64,000 nucleotides of DNA from Paenibacillus harenae (GCF_030812415.1 NZ_JAUSST010000005.1:62001-126000), one strand, 5' to 3'; positions 51,744 through 61,268 are shown, counted from the stretch's first letter. Notes: a model not told the origin generated them from the sequence alone. Program-made: numbers and translations.

Positions 51744-53657
51744 GTGAAGCAGGAGATGAGATTCTCTGCAATCCGTCGGTTATTGGGGATAAGTGCATTT
51801 ACGTTTAAACTTTCGCTTCAAGTGAAACTGATTCTGTCATTTGTGTTCGTCATCATCATACCGGTTATTCTATTCTCCTGGTATACGCTCAATGAAGAGT
51901 CCGCCAAGGCAATGAAAGAATTGACGAAGAACAACGAGAATGCGCTGGCGGTCGAGAAGACGAACATCGAGAATAACATGGAGCTGATGGGATGGACCGG
52001 TCAGCTTGCGTTATCCAATCGGGAAATGAACAATTATCTGCAAATTGAACGAATCCAGGATGCAGCGCGTGTTCTTCATATTAAGTATAATGTGGTCAAC
52101 AGCTTTCAATATTTTTTGTTCAACAATCCACGAATTGCGAATGTCCGGTTGTTTACGGACAACCCTTATGTGAATGAGATTTGGCCAGTCATCCTACAGG
52201 AATCACGTATCCAGGACAAGCCCTGGCATGATGAGGTGATGAAGCAGAGCGGGTTGCCCTGGTGGGAGATACAGGAGAACGTTACCCTCACCGGTGCGCC
52301 ATCCGAAACATCGTCGAATGAGCCTTTCATGACGTACTTGCAGGAATTCAAATATGCGGACAACGCAACACATAACGGGATTCTGGAGATATCGATGAAG
52401 CTGTCGAATTTCTTCTCCGGAACGTTCAGTAGCGTGCAGGACATGAACTCCCAGCTTATCGTAGTAGCAAGAAGCGGACAGGTATTCAGCTTGAAGGCCT
52501 CACCTGTGTTCGAGCAGCACAGCGCGATGCAATTGATCAACAGCGTGAATCTGACGTGTAATACAGATTGCGAGACGGTACAGTTCAAGGTTAATGGGCA
52601 GTCCTACTTGGCATCTCAGATCTATATTCCATCGATCGACGTGCACCTGGTCAATATGGTTAGTCTTGCGGACACGTTGGAAGGCATTCATCATTCGAGA
52701 GTTCGTTATATTTTACTCATTTCGTTACTAGCGGCATTTCTTGTACTGCTGTCTTACTCGATGCAGGCGATGATTTTGCGCAGGCTTAAGGCGTTAAGAG
52801 AATCGATGAAACAGGTAAGAAGCGGTAACTTCGACGTCGAGCTGCCGCCGATTACCGGTACCGATGAGGTAGGAGAGCTGGGCTTGCATTACCGCAAGCT
52901 CATTCTGAAGATTAACGAGCTCATTCAAGAGCAGGCAACTAGGCAGGCGGCAGGCAAAGAAGCCGAGCTTCGGGCGCTGAAGAACCAGATCGATTCTCAC
53001 TTCCTCTACAATACGCTGGAGAACGTCAAGATGCTGGCGGAGATCGAAGGGCAGTTCCTTATATCGGACATAATGACCTCGCTGGGCGGTATGATGCGGT
53101 ATTCGATGGAATGGAAGCGGGATCACGTAATGATTAGCGATGAGATTAAGCAGGTCCAGCATTATGTAGCCGTCATGAACATCCGTTATGATGGAAGACT
53201 TGATCTCCGATTGTCGATTGCACCGGAATGCCTCAAGCAGGAATCGCTCAAAATGTCACTGCAGCCCGCGGTCGAGAATGCAATCAAGCATGGGATGAGC
53301 CGCATGCATTCCAGCGACGGAAATCTTGTCATTACGATCTCTGCCGTCCGTCGTGATCAAGCTTGTGTCATAGAGATCACTGACAACGGCTGCGGCATAC
53401 CGCAAGAGAAGCTGGGCTTATTGAATCGAATGCTCCGAATGGAAGAGTCCGCTTACCAGGACGTCCGGCAATTATTCGTTCGCAAAAATAACCAGGACAG
53501 CAATGGGATCGGTTTGCGTAATGTGGACCAACGCCTAGTGATGAGCTATGGGACGGAATATGGGATTCAGATCGAGAGTCAGGAAGGAAGCTATACACGC
53601 ATAATGATGACTTTGCCGTACCGGGTCATAGAAGGGGGATTAGACATCTATGATTAG
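51744..53657 (+). CDS. YesM-type sensor histidine kinase
   Basis: 637 residues. Two membrane helices (about 22-45 and 320-340) enclose a large extracellular Cache-like sensor. HAMP (about 345-395), then the His_kinase domain with His near 419 in IDSHFLYNTLE, and an HATPase domain (LQPAVENAIKHG, DNGCGIP, GIGLRNVDQRL). This is the class that senses oligosaccharides and controls polysaccharide-use genes with YesN partners. GTG 51744 is taken; ATG 51756 is possible. Overlaps the regulator start by 8 bases. Confidence 0.93.
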   Translation: MKQEMRFSAIRRLLGISAFTFKLSLQVKLILSFVFVIIIPVILFSWYTLNEESAKAMKELTKNNENALAVEKTNIENNMELMGWTGQLALSNREMNNYLQIERIQDAARVLHIKYNVVNSFQYFLFNNPRIANVRLFTDNPYVNEIWPVILQESRIQDKPWHDEVMKQSGLPWWEIQENVTLTGAPSETSSNEPFMTYLQEFKYADNATHNGILEISMKLSNFFSGTFSSVQDMNSQLIVVARSGQVFSLKASPVFEQHSAMQLINSVNLTCNTDCETVQFKVNGQSYLASQIYIPSIDVHLVNMVSLADTLEGIHHSRVRYILLISLLAAFLVLLSYSMQAMILRRLKALRESMKQVRSGNFDVELPPITGTDEVGELGLHYRKLILKINELIQEQATRQAAGKEAELRALKNQIDSHFLYNTLENVKMLAEIEGQFLISDIMTSLGGMMRYSMEWKRDHVMISDEIKQVQHYVAVMNIRYDGRLDLRLSIAPECLKQESLKMSLQPAVENAIKHGMSRMHSSDGNLVITISAVRRDQACVIEITDNGCGIPQEKLGLLNRMLRMEESAYQDVRQLFVRKNNQDSNGIGLRNVDQRLVMSYGTEYGIQIESQEGSYTRIMMTLPYRVIEGGLDIYD

Positions 53658-55224
53658 CTTGCTGATCGTCGACGACGAGAAGATCATTCGGATGGGCTTG
53701 CATTCGGTAATTGAGAGACAGTTTCCTCATCTGTTCAACTACCGATTTGCCGAGAATGGACAAGAGGCGCTGGAGCTGCTTCGCCAGGAGCCTGCGGATA
53801 TTATGTTCACAGATATCCGAATGCCAATTATGGATGGGATCGAACTGCTCGAACAGCTGCAAGATCAACCGGTTAAACCCGAGGTTATATTGTTGTCTGG
53901 CTATAATGAGTTCGCCTATGCGCAGAAAGCGATTCGCTGTGCCGTGAAGGATTATCTCGTGAAGCCTGTGATGCGGGAGGAGTTATTTGCCGTTCTGGGG
54001 CAATTAATGCGGGACATAAGGATGAGAGAAGAGCGAGCAGACAAGACGGGTGAAGATGCCGGCCTTGTTGCTGCCGAGCTAGTTACCCAGCATTTGACCC
54101 AGAAGGATCTGGGTGATGCGATATCACAGAACAAGCTGAAGCAGGCCGGTTATAGCTGGTTGGATGCAGGATATACGCTGGGCTTGCTTAGGCGAAGCGG
54201 AGGAGGATCACAGCCTAGCAGTACGGATGCTGCTTCTTTCAGGAATCAAATCGCCGAGCTGTTACAAGGGCATATGGATTGGATGCTCACGCGTGACGGT
54301 GAAGGCGGAACGATTATGATCGCGCACGATCCGGTCTTGTTCTACCAGTTGGCGGAACGGTGGAGGATGAATGTACATGAGTCGCAGCTGCGAATCGCGA
54401 TTAGCGAGTCTGTTCAAGGGATAGAGCAGATAAGGAGGGCATACAGCCAAGCGAAGCAAACCTTGAAATACAGTATTGTGCTTCCTGAACTTGATGTGCT
54501 GGAATACACCAGCATAAGTGAGCGCAATGAGCGGTATGTCGTTCCTGTAGAGTTAATTCAACGATTATCGAATCTGATGGGAATGGGACGCGGGAATGAA
54601 ATGAAGCAGCTTCTCGATCAAATTCTAGATGTTCGTATTATTAGCTGCTGTGAAATCGGCTACCTGGAACGGATCAGCCAGCTGCTCAATGAAGAGCTGT
54701 TCGACAAGGTGTTCCGCATCTACGGAAATAGAGTGCTTGGCCTATTAAGTAGATATGCCTATGTTGGCCATATCGGGAATTTTGATCGATATGAACATTA
54801 TTATGCAACGGTTGAGCAGCTTCTCGATAGTCTGGATCGATTCATCCAAGATCGGAGGGAGCAAGCGCCGCCTACGGAACAAAATACGATGCAAAAAGTT
54901 CTCGCCTACTTGCAGACGCATTATGCGGACGATTTGAACATGGCGGTCGTGTCCAACCATTTCTCGCTCAATTACTCGTATTTCAGCCATGCCTTCCAAG
55001 AATATAGCGGTGAGAGTTTCTCGAACTATGTTCGCCGGTTAAGGCTGGACAAGGCGAAGGAGCTGCTGGTGCACTCCGATATGAAGGTGTACGAAATCAG
55101 TGATCAGGTTGGATTCGAAAATGTGAAGCATTTTATGAAAATATTCAAGGAAACCGAAGGCATCACAGCGCTGGAATTCCGAAGCCAGCGAAGGCTGTTT
55201 GACGATAACTCAAGCGAAGCTTAA
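53650..55224 (+). CDS. YesN-type AraC-family response regulator
   Basis: 524 residues. Receiver domain (about 1-120, acidic DDE at 8-10, phospho-Asp55 in IMFTDIRMP, Lys in LVKPV), a middle helical region of about 280 residues, and a C-terminal AraC HTH pair (LNMAVVSNHFSLNYSYFSHA, and YEISDQVGFENVKHFMKIF). Partner of the YesM kinase directly upstream. Expected to activate the binding-protein gene and carbohydrate genes elsewhere. A hairpin terminator overlaps its stop. Confidence 0.94.
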   Translation: MISLLIVDDEKIIRMGLHSVIERQFPHLFNYRFAENGQEALELLRQEPADIMFTDIRMPIMDGIELLEQLQDQPVKPEVILLSGYNEFAYAQKAIRCAVKDYLVKPVMREELFAVLGQLMRDIRMREERADKTGEDAGLVAAELVTQHLTQKDLGDAISQNKLKQAGYSWLDAGYTLGLLRRSGGGSQPSSTDAASFRNQIAELLQGHMDWMLTRDGEGGTIMIAHDPVLFYQLAERWRMNVHESQLRIAISESVQGIEQIRRAYSQAKQTLKYSIVLPELDVLEYTSISERNERYVVPVELIQRLSNLMGMGRGNEMKQLLDQILDVRIISCCEIGYLERISQLLNEELFDKVFRIYGNRVLGLLSRYAYVGHIGNFDRYEHYYATVEQLLDSLDRFIQDRREQAPPTEQNTMQKVLAYLQTHYADDLNMAVVSNHFSLNYSYFSHAFQEYSGESFSNYVRRLRLDKAKELLVHSDMKVYEISDQVGFENVKHFMKIFKETEGITALEFRSQRRLFDDNSSEA

Positions 55225-55256
55225 GGCAGCTGGCCAGAACGGTCAGCTGCCTTTTC
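55223..55256 (+). terminator. Terminator after the YesMN operon
   Basis: 10-bp perfect stem AAGGCAGCTG / CAGCTGCCTT with 11-base loop and TTTTCTT. It starts in the yesN-like stop codon. Confidence 0.88.
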
Positions 55257-55293
55257 TTAGCGATAATGAGCGTAAAGGAAAAAAGGAGAACGG

Positions 55294-55365
55294 AACCGAA
55301 CTTCCAGGATGGAGTGAAAGCTTGGATCGAGAATGGCGGCGGCCGCCATATCGTCGCTTCCTTGA
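55294..55365 (+). pseudogene. Fossil of a second araA 3' end
   Basis: The sequence from CCGAACTTCCAGGATGGAGT onward matches the last part of araA (36714-36787) over about 70 bases with few changes; the frame reads PNFQDGVKAWIENGGGRHIV and ends soon after. The hairpin behind it also resembles the araBDA terminator, so the fragment is the tail of a lost second arabinose operon or of a duplicated segment. The 5' side is cut off near 55290 and no promoter is seen. Confidence 0.85.
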
Positions 55366-55376
55366 GGAAAATGTAA

Positions 55377-55436
55377 AAACCGTTTCTTTGGTAAATGGGC
55401 GAATCCATTTGCCAAGAAACGGTTTCTTTTCGTTTT
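55377..55436 (+). terminator. Terminator of the araA fossil
   Basis: Stem of about 20 bp (AAACCGTTTCTTTGGTAAATGG against CCATTTGCCAAGAAACGGTTT in two ≤20-base arms, with a G-T and one slip) and a T-rich tail; homologous in layout to 36931-36988. Confidence 0.8.
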
Positions 55437-55581
55437 TCAGAATAGGAAAGGGCTTTTATTTTAATTCATTATATTTATTATAAAAGTTGCGGTATACTAG
55501 CTCCAATAAAAAATGGGGCAAGTGTTGGTCCGCCAACGGATCGGCCGATTGCTTTGCTAGTAGAAAGAATGGAGGCCGTAA

Positions 55582-56271
55582 ATGAAGAAGATTCTTGTAG
55601 TTGAAGACGATCTTGAAATAAACCAACTCGTGAGCAGATATTTGGAAAAGGAAGGCTTCGATATCCATTCCGCATATGACGGGCAGGAAGCTCTCTCGTA
55701 CCTTGCTGATTATGAATACCAACTTGTCATTTTGGATATGATGCTTCCGAAAGTTGAGGGTCAGGAACTTTTGCGTAAAATCCGGGATAAGCAAAAGATC
55801 CCCGTTATTATATTATCCGCTAAGGACAGAGAGATGGATAAAATACTGGGGCTAGAGCTTGGGGCCGACGATTATATGACTAAACCGTTTACAATCGGAG
55901 AGCTTATTGCGAGGGTTAAAGCCCAGCTTCGACGCTATATGGAATTTAATCCGGATGCTGCCGGTGCTGAGGACAAGGTTATCGTGCATGGAGACTTGGA
56001 ACTTCATATACATACATTTGAAGTCAAGGTCGCCGGACTTAAGAGACCTTTGACTGCAAAGGAATTTGCTATACTAAAGCTATTTTTAACCAACCCCACC
56101 CGAGTTTTTACGAAATCGCAAATATTCGAAAGGGTCTGGCAGGAGGAAAGCATATCTGACGATAATACGGTTATGGTGCACATAAACAGGCTGCGGGCGA
56201 AAATAGAAAAAGACCCGTCCAATCCCGTCCATATTCAAACGGTATGGGGATTTGGATATAAGCTTGGGTAG
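55582..56271 (+). CDS. OmpR/VanR-like response regulator
   Basis: 229 residues. Receiver with DD at 9-10, phospho-Asp52 in LVILDMMLP and TKPF Lys near 101, and a winged-helix DNA-binding half ending VWGFGYKLG. The strongest similarity in style is to VanR-type regulators of cell-wall antibiotic responses. It starts behind AATGGAGG and is followed after 13 bases by its kinase. The exact direct repeats TGTTAGAA upstream of the next operon (57245) are a likely binding site. Confidence 0.93.
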   Translation: MKKILVVEDDLEINQLVSRYLEKEGFDIHSAYDGQEALSYLADYEYQLVILDMMLPKVEGQELLRKIRDKQKIPVIILSAKDREMDKILGLELGADDYMTKPFTIGELIARVKAQLRRYMEFNPDAAGAEDKVIVHGDLELHIHTFEVKVAGLKRPLTAKEFAILKLFLTNPTRVFTKSQIFERVWQEESISDDNTVMVHINRLRAKIEKDPSNPVHIQTVWGFGYKLG

Positions 56272-56284
56272 AGGGGGGCTAAAT

Positions 56285-57208
56285 ATGTTGCTTCAGATTC
56301 TCGTTATCGTCCTCATTCTATGTTGTTTCTTAATCCTATTCAGACACCTTAGCTTGCTTAATGAAATAAAAAGGATCACTCGGACAACGGAGGAAATCCG
56401 GGCCGGTAATCCAAACTTGCGTTATCGCCTGCATGTGTCACAAAAGCCTGCCCGGGACTTAGGCGGAGAATTAAATCGCCTAATCGACAACTTTCAAAAA
56501 ACCTTCGAGCGCATTCAATTTCTGGAGGAAGAACGCAAACAAATGGTTGCAAGCATATCGCATGATCTGCGTACGCCGCTAACCTCTCTGCTGGGATATA
56601 TGGAAGCCTTACGCTTTGATAGGACACTTACCGATGAAGAAAGAAACCATTTCATCCGCATAGTCGCGGACAAAGGCAACTCGTTGCATGAACGATTGCA
56701 GGAGTTTTTTGAACTTGCAAAACTAGAAGCCGATGACTCTCTAACCGAACTTCATAAACTCAATTTGAAAGATATCGTGCAGGAAGTTTTGCTTGGGTTT
56801 TATCCGGATTTTCAGAAAGCGGCGCTTACGCCCACGGTTAACATTCCGGATTCCCCTCTCTATGTCATGAGCGATCAGGTGCATCTGCGACGCGTATTAG
56901 AGAACCTGTTAACAAATGCTTTGCGTTACGGTCAGGATGGTAATGAGATTGGCATTGCCGTTCGGGAGGAATCGGATTTTGTTTGGGTAGATATATGGGA
57001 TCGCGGGAAAGGGATATCGCAACAAGACTTACCTCGCGTTTTTGAGCGCTTTTATACAGGAGAGGCATCAAGAAATGCATCCCTTCGCGGAACAGGATTG
57101 GGTCTTACCATTACGAAGAACTTGGTCGAAAAACAAGGCGGTCAAATCACCGTATCAAGCAATCTGGGCGAGAAAACCGTTTTTTCATTTAGCCTGATCA
57201 AGGGTTGA
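56285..57208 (+). CDS. Histidine kinase with a single N-terminal membrane helix
   Basis: 307 residues. One membrane helix (about 1-22), no extracellular domain, a HAMP-like linker, H-box SISHDLRTPLTS with His93, N-box NLLTNALRYG, G1 DRGKGI and G2 GTGLGLTITKN. Lack of a sensor domain means that it probably senses within the membrane or through a partner, perhaps the exporter encoded downstream. ATG 56285 is taken behind GAGGGGGG; the frame opens at 56252 inside the regulator gene. Confidence 0.92.
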   Translation: MLLQILVIVLILCCFLILFRHLSLLNEIKRITRTTEEIRAGNPNLRYRLHVSQKPARDLGGELNRLIDNFQKTFERIQFLEEERKQMVASISHDLRTPLTSLLGYMEALRFDRTLTDEERNHFIRIVADKGNSLHERLQEFFELAKLEADDSLTELHKLNLKDIVQEVLLGFYPDFQKAALTPTVNIPDSPLYVMSDQVHLRRVLENLLTNALRYGQDGNEIGIAVREESDFVWVDIWDRGKGISQQDLPRVFERFYTGEASRNASLRGTGLGLTITKNLVEKQGGQITVSSNLGEKTVFSFSLIKG

Positions 57209-57244
57209 GCGCGGTAACCTGGCTGATTGAACATTTAAGAACTT

Positions 57245-57288
57245 TGTTAGAAAAACGAGAACGGCATGTTAGAACGCGACGGTATACT
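57245..57288 (+). promoter_or_regulatory. Direct repeats and -10 box upstream of the hydrolase-exporter operon
   Basis: TGTTAGAA occurs at 57245-57252 and 57267-57274, exactly 22 bp apart (two helical turns), with TATACT at 57283. Tandem direct repeats at this phase just upstream of a -10 box are the usual layout of OmpR-type regulator sites. Confidence 0.6.
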
Positions 57289-57311
57289 CGACTTCAAAAG
57301 GAGGAAGTCAA

Positions 57312-58823
57312 ATGAGAGTATTTGAAGTTATGTTACTTGTTGTGAATTTGCTTGCCCTGTTTATAGGTCCGAGCAAGAAACAGCCTAAGGTCGTTTTGCT
57401 TGTACTAGCAGGAATGAACGGGGCTGTTCTATGTCTCCACGGCGTAGTCGAAGGATTCCGTTATCAAATGATTTTTGCTTACCTGTTTGTTTTTCTGTTT
57501 GCGATTTATGCTTTAGCGAGAGCGACGCTCAAGTTTTCGAAAAACAAAATCGCAAAGATTCTGAAGGGGATTACAATCGGTTTGTCAGCGCTGTTCCTCG
57601 CTTTAACGACGCTCATGTCCCATGCTCTCCCCGTATTTAAGCTCCCGGCCCCTACAGGAGATTATGGTGTAGGCGTACAATACGTTCACCTTACGGATGA
57701 AACCCGCGTAGAACCTTTTTTGAAGGGATCGCTCGACAAGAGGGAATTGGCGGTTAAAATATATTATCCCGCGATAGAGGATAAAACCATGCCATATGCT
57801 GCTTATTTTCACGATTCTCCCGAGCTTATCAAAACATTTACCGCAGGATACCATATGCCTGATTATCTGTTCAGCCATTTGCGACGGGTTAAAACGCATT
57901 CGCAAGAGGGCTTGCAATTGTCTCAAGACCAAGAGAACTATCCGGTGATTTTGTTCTCCCATGGCGGCGGGACGACAATGGAAGTGCACACGTCCCAATG
58001 CGAGGATTTGGCAAGTCGGGGATATGTTGTCGCTGCCGTCAATCATACCTACGTATCGTCTGCAACCGAGCTTCCCGGCAGGATTGTAACGGATCGGGAT
58101 GCTACGGTAAACTTTGATCAAGGCGATCCACTGGATATCATTACCCAAATTATGGCGGATGATGTCGGCTTTGTGATCGATATGCTGGATGAAATGAACG
58201 ATGGAGAAACGGCTTCGATTTTTGCAGGAAAACTCGATATGGAACATATAGGCGTCGCAGGCCATTCTCTGGGCGGCGCGGCGGCATATAACTTGGCAAT
58301 CAACGATAGCAGAATAAAGGCCGCTATTAATTTAGATGGCGCGGTTTATACGGTTCCTAAGGACACGAAGGGTGTAGCTCCTCTTCTAATGCTTGCTAAT
58401 GATGAAGAACATGTTCAAGCGATCGTGAACCGTTCAGCCCCGATGATCAAACTCGAGGATATGCCTGCCGAAGATCAGGAAGCCATGGCATCGTCATATG
58501 GAAGCAAAAAAGCCTATATCGATATTTACAAGAAACAAGAACAAGCCGCCATTGCTCATGCCGAAACCTTGAAAGCATCCGACAGCTTATTCATGGTCGA
58601 AGGCAGCGCCCATATGAAATTTGCGGAGGTCGGACTTTTTATGGGCAAAGGGTTCCATCGCTTCATAGGCATCAACGGTGAAACGTCATCCGAAGAATGT
58701 TTGGAGATTGCAAAGTCGGTAACGTTGGCATTTTTTGATCAGCATTTGAAGAACGAAACCGGGGAATCGTTGGAATCTGTGCTTCGCCAATATCCAAAAC
58801 TGCAAAAAGTCAGGTTTCCATAA
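57312..58823 (+). CDS. Membrane-anchored PAF-acetylhydrolase/lipase-like enzyme
   Basis: 503 residues. Three to four membrane helices in the first 110 residues, then an alpha/beta hydrolase domain: VILFSHGGGTTMEVHTSQ, nucleophile Ser319 in GVAGHSLGGAAAYNL, then INLDGAV and His in EGSAHMKF. These are marks of the PAF-acetylhydrolase isoform II family, which removes short or oxidised acyl chains from lipids. Fusion to several membrane helices places it at the outer membrane face. First gene of an operon with a BcrAB-like exporter; perhaps a membrane-repair or antimicrobial-resistance function (inference). Confidence 0.88.
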   Translation: MRVFEVMLLVVNLLALFIGPSKKQPKVVLLVLAGMNGAVLCLHGVVEGFRYQMIFAYLFVFLFAIYALARATLKFSKNKIAKILKGITIGLSALFLALTTLMSHALPVFKLPAPTGDYGVGVQYVHLTDETRVEPFLKGSLDKRELAVKIYYPAIEDKTMPYAAYFHDSPELIKTFTAGYHMPDYLFSHLRRVKTHSQEGLQLSQDQENYPVILFSHGGGTTMEVHTSQCEDLASRGYVVAAVNHTYVSSATELPGRIVTDRDATVNFDQGDPLDIITQIMADDVGFVIDMLDEMNDGETASIFAGKLDMEHIGVAGHSLGGAAAYNLAINDSRIKAAINLDGAVYTVPKDTKGVAPLLMLANDEEHVQAIVNRSAPMIKLEDMPAEDQEAMASSYGSKKAYIDIYKKQEQAAIAHAETLKASDSLFMVEGSAHMKFAEVGLFMGKGFHRFIGINGETSSEECLEIAKSVTLAFFDQHLKNETGESLESVLRQYPKLQKVRFP

Positions 58824-58856
58824 AGCAGTTGGAGTAATGAATTGGGAGGTTTTCTT

Positions 58857-59777
58857 GTGAGTTATATATTGCGAACCCATCATCTGTCCAAACGTTATGG
58901 CGCAAGAGAGGTCATTGCCGACGTGAATATGAATGTAAAAGCCGGCGACGTTTACGGATTTCTCGGGCAAAACGGAGCAGGAAAAACCACGACATTGCGA
59001 ATGATGATGGGCCTTGTTCGTCCGTCGGCGGGAGAAATCGAATTGTTCGGCGCCACATTGCAGGGGAACAACAATAAAGCGATGGAGCGTATCGGCTCCA
59101 TCATCGAATATCCGGGGTTCTATCATAATTTGAACGCGGCCGATAATCTGGAAATCCATCGCCGGCTAATGGGCATGGGCAACAAAGAATGCATTGACGA
59201 TGTTTTGTCGACCGTCGGATTGCTTGATGCCAAAAAGCAACCGGTAAAAAATTATTCGCTCGGAATGAAACAGCGGCTCGGCATTGCCCGCGCTTTGCTA
59301 CATCACCCCGAACTTCTCATATTGGACGAACCAACGAATGGTTTGGATCCTGGGGGAATGAAAGAAATGCGGCAGCTATTCCTGGAGCTAGCCAGCAAGC
59401 GCGGCATTTCGTTTTTAATATCTAGTCATCAGCTAAGTGAAATCGAGTTATTGGCCAATAAAATCGGCATTATTCACCAAGGAAAGTTACTTGAAGAAAT
59501 TGACCGCGAAACCTTGCAAAAAAAGACCCGGCACTATCTTCAACTGAAGGTGACAGATGAGAGGAAAGCCGCTTTTATTTTGGAACAGAAGCTGGGAATA
59601 ACCGATTATGTCGCAGCTGGTTCGGGCGTCCTGCGCCTTTACGAACATATGGGGCAGCCGGATCAGGTCACTATGCTGCTTGCGAACAACGGGGTCGGCG
59701 TAAGGGAGATTATGTTATCGGGAGACAGCCTGGAGGACTATTATCTTAAGATCACAGGAGGGGAAAGGCTTGATTAA
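58857..59777 (+). CDS. BcrA-like ABC transporter ATP-binding protein
   Basis: 306 residues. Walker A GQNGAGKTT, signature YSLGMKQRLGIARALL, Walker B LLILDEPTNGLDP and H-loop SSHQLSE, with the extended C-terminal region of BcrA/bacitracin- and lantibiotic-type exporters. GTG 58857 is taken because TGGGAGG lies before it; a TTG at 58842 is in frame. Overlaps the permease start by 8 bases and lies 33 bases after the hydrolase. Confidence 0.94.
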   Translation: MSYILRTHHLSKRYGAREVIADVNMNVKAGDVYGFLGQNGAGKTTTLRMMMGLVRPSAGEIELFGATLQGNNNKAMERIGSIIEYPGFYHNLNAADNLEIHRRLMGMGNKECIDDVLSTVGLLDAKKQPVKNYSLGMKQRLGIARALLHHPELLILDEPTNGLDPGGMKEMRQLFLELASKRGISFLISSHQLSEIELLANKIGIIHQGKLLEEIDRETLQKKTRHYLQLKVTDERKAAFILEQKLGITDYVAAGSGVLRLYEHMGQPDQVTMLLANNGVGVREIMLSGDSLEDYYLKITGGERLD

Positions 59778-60540
59778 TCTTATCTATGCTGAAATGACGA
59801 AGCTGAAGAATACAAAGATCCTTTGGTTGGTTTTTCTTGGCGGAATACCGGCAAACCTTGTATCTCTCTACGCGTTCTTGCCGAGAGTAACACCCAAGGG
59901 TACCGCAGCAGGTTTTGACGTGCAGGATATGTTTTATCGGCAGGGGATGACGATTACCATTTTAGCGCCGTTCCTATTCGCCCTTATTACAGGCTATATC
60001 TTATCGCGCGAATATCAGGAACGTACGATCAATCAGCTGTTTTCATATCCGATCCCCCGGGTAAGGATTCTCTTTGCTAAACTGGTAACCGTGCTATTGC
60101 TGATTGTCTTGACTTCAGCTATCTCATGCGTTACGGTAACAGCGACCGGCTTGATCGCGTCATTCACGCAACAAACCGATTTTGAAATCGTTTGGTCAGG
60201 AATCCGAATGAATCTGCTGGCTTGCTTACTCTCATTTGGCACAGTGCCAGTGGCAGCAGCTCTGAGCATGGTTGGCAAGAGTGTAATCCCTGCGGCGGTG
60301 CTGGGCGGTTTTGCGACAATCGTCACCCTCTTCGGAGAAATGGGACATGGCATGGATGGCATTCTTTTCCCCTGGTTTATGCCTTATTGGCCAGTTCGGG
60401 AATTGGCTCAAGGGCTGGCTGATAACGGCCCCAATCCTTATGTGGGATCTGGAACGGTAATTCTCGCAGCTACATTTATTGTTTCCCTGTTATTCTGCAT
60501 CACCTATTACAAGAATGCTGAAATTCACAGCGGTTCTTGA
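59770..60540 (+). CDS. BcrB-like ABC-2 permease
   Basis: 256 residues with six membrane helices. The N-terminus AEMTKLKNTKILWLV and the first cytoplasmic loop YILSREYQERTINQLFSYP are typical of the BcrB/EcsB/immunity permeases. TTG start overlapping the ATPase by 8 bases, behind AGGAGGGGAAAGG. Together with the ATPase it should remove lipid-II- or membrane-targeting peptides. The kinase/regulator pair upstream is its likely controller. Confidence 0.9.
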   Translation: MINLIYAEMTKLKNTKILWLVFLGGIPANLVSLYAFLPRVTPKGTAAGFDVQDMFYRQGMTITILAPFLFALITGYILSREYQERTINQLFSYPIPRVRILFAKLVTVLLLIVLTSAISCVTVTATGLIASFTQQTDFEIVWSGIRMNLLACLLSFGTVPVAAALSMVGKSVIPAAVLGGFATIVTLFGEMGHGMDGILFPWFMPYWPVRELAQGLADNGPNPYVGSGTVILAATFIVSLLFCITYYKNAEIHSGS

Positions 60541-60598
60541 ATTGTTATAAGCTAAACGGGCATGAAAAAAAAGATTAAGACAGATGGGAGAGGTAATA

Positions 60599-61201
60599 AT
60601 GGGAAATACGGATAAGTTTGAAATGATAGCTAATACATATGACACACCTGAAAGAATCCAAGTAGCAAAGGTATCATCAGATGCCATTCGTGAATATTTA
60701 GTTGACGCTAATAGTAAGAATGCTATTGATTTTGGGTGTGGAACTGGTCTTGTCGGAATGAACTTGTTAAACGATTTTAATTCCGTGCTTTTTCTGGATA
60801 CATCACAAAACATGATTAATCAAATAAAGCAGAAAATTTCCGATTTTAATATTGAGAATGCAGCTACATTATGCTTTGATTTTGAAAAGGAAGACCTATC
60901 GGATTTGCATGCCGACTATATTTTTATGGCTCAGGTTCTACTCCATATTAACGATGTTGAATTCGTTTTATCAAGATTATTTGATGTTCTAAATGAAGGA
61001 GGACATTTAATCATCGTAGATTTTAATGAAAATGAGAATGTAGTTTCAGATATCGTTCATAACGGATTTGATCAAGTAAAGCTAACTGACATGATGACCA
61101 AAATAGGGTACAGCAATATTCAATCCAAAACTTTTTATACCGGAAGCAAACTATTCATGGGACAAGATGCATCTATGTTTATTCTTGATTCTCAAAGATA
61201 G
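60599..61201 (+). CDS. Class I SAM-dependent methyltransferase
   Basis: 200 residues. Motif I AIDFGCGTGLVG, acidic motif II end LFLDTSQNM, motif IV-like ADYIFMAQVLLHI and the LNEGGHLIIVDF strand. A Rossmann-type small-molecule methyltransferase; the substrate is not readable. The gene is more AT-rich than its neighbours, which hints at separate origin. ATG 60599 is taken behind GGGAGAGG; the frame opens at 60584. Confidence 0.9.
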   Translation: MGNTDKFEMIANTYDTPERIQVAKVSSDAIREYLVDANSKNAIDFGCGTGLVGMNLLNDFNSVLFLDTSQNMINQIKQKISDFNIENAATLCFDFEKEDLSDLHADYIFMAQVLLHINDVEFVLSRLFDVLNEGGHLIIVDFNENENVVSDIVHNGFDQVKLTDMMTKIGYSNIQSKTFYTGSKLFMGQDASMFILDSQR

Positions 61202-61268
61202 ATTTTTAAGTCTCAAAAGTGTTTGCCGAAGGGTTTGTTCATGGCGTGGGATGTGCGAAATGGCTAAA

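Noticed and set aside
55223..55436. Possible attenuator or riboswitch in front of the response regulator at 55582
   Set aside because: The first hairpin is the terminator of the YesMN operon; the second belongs to the araA fossil. No ligand-binding RNA consensus was recognised.
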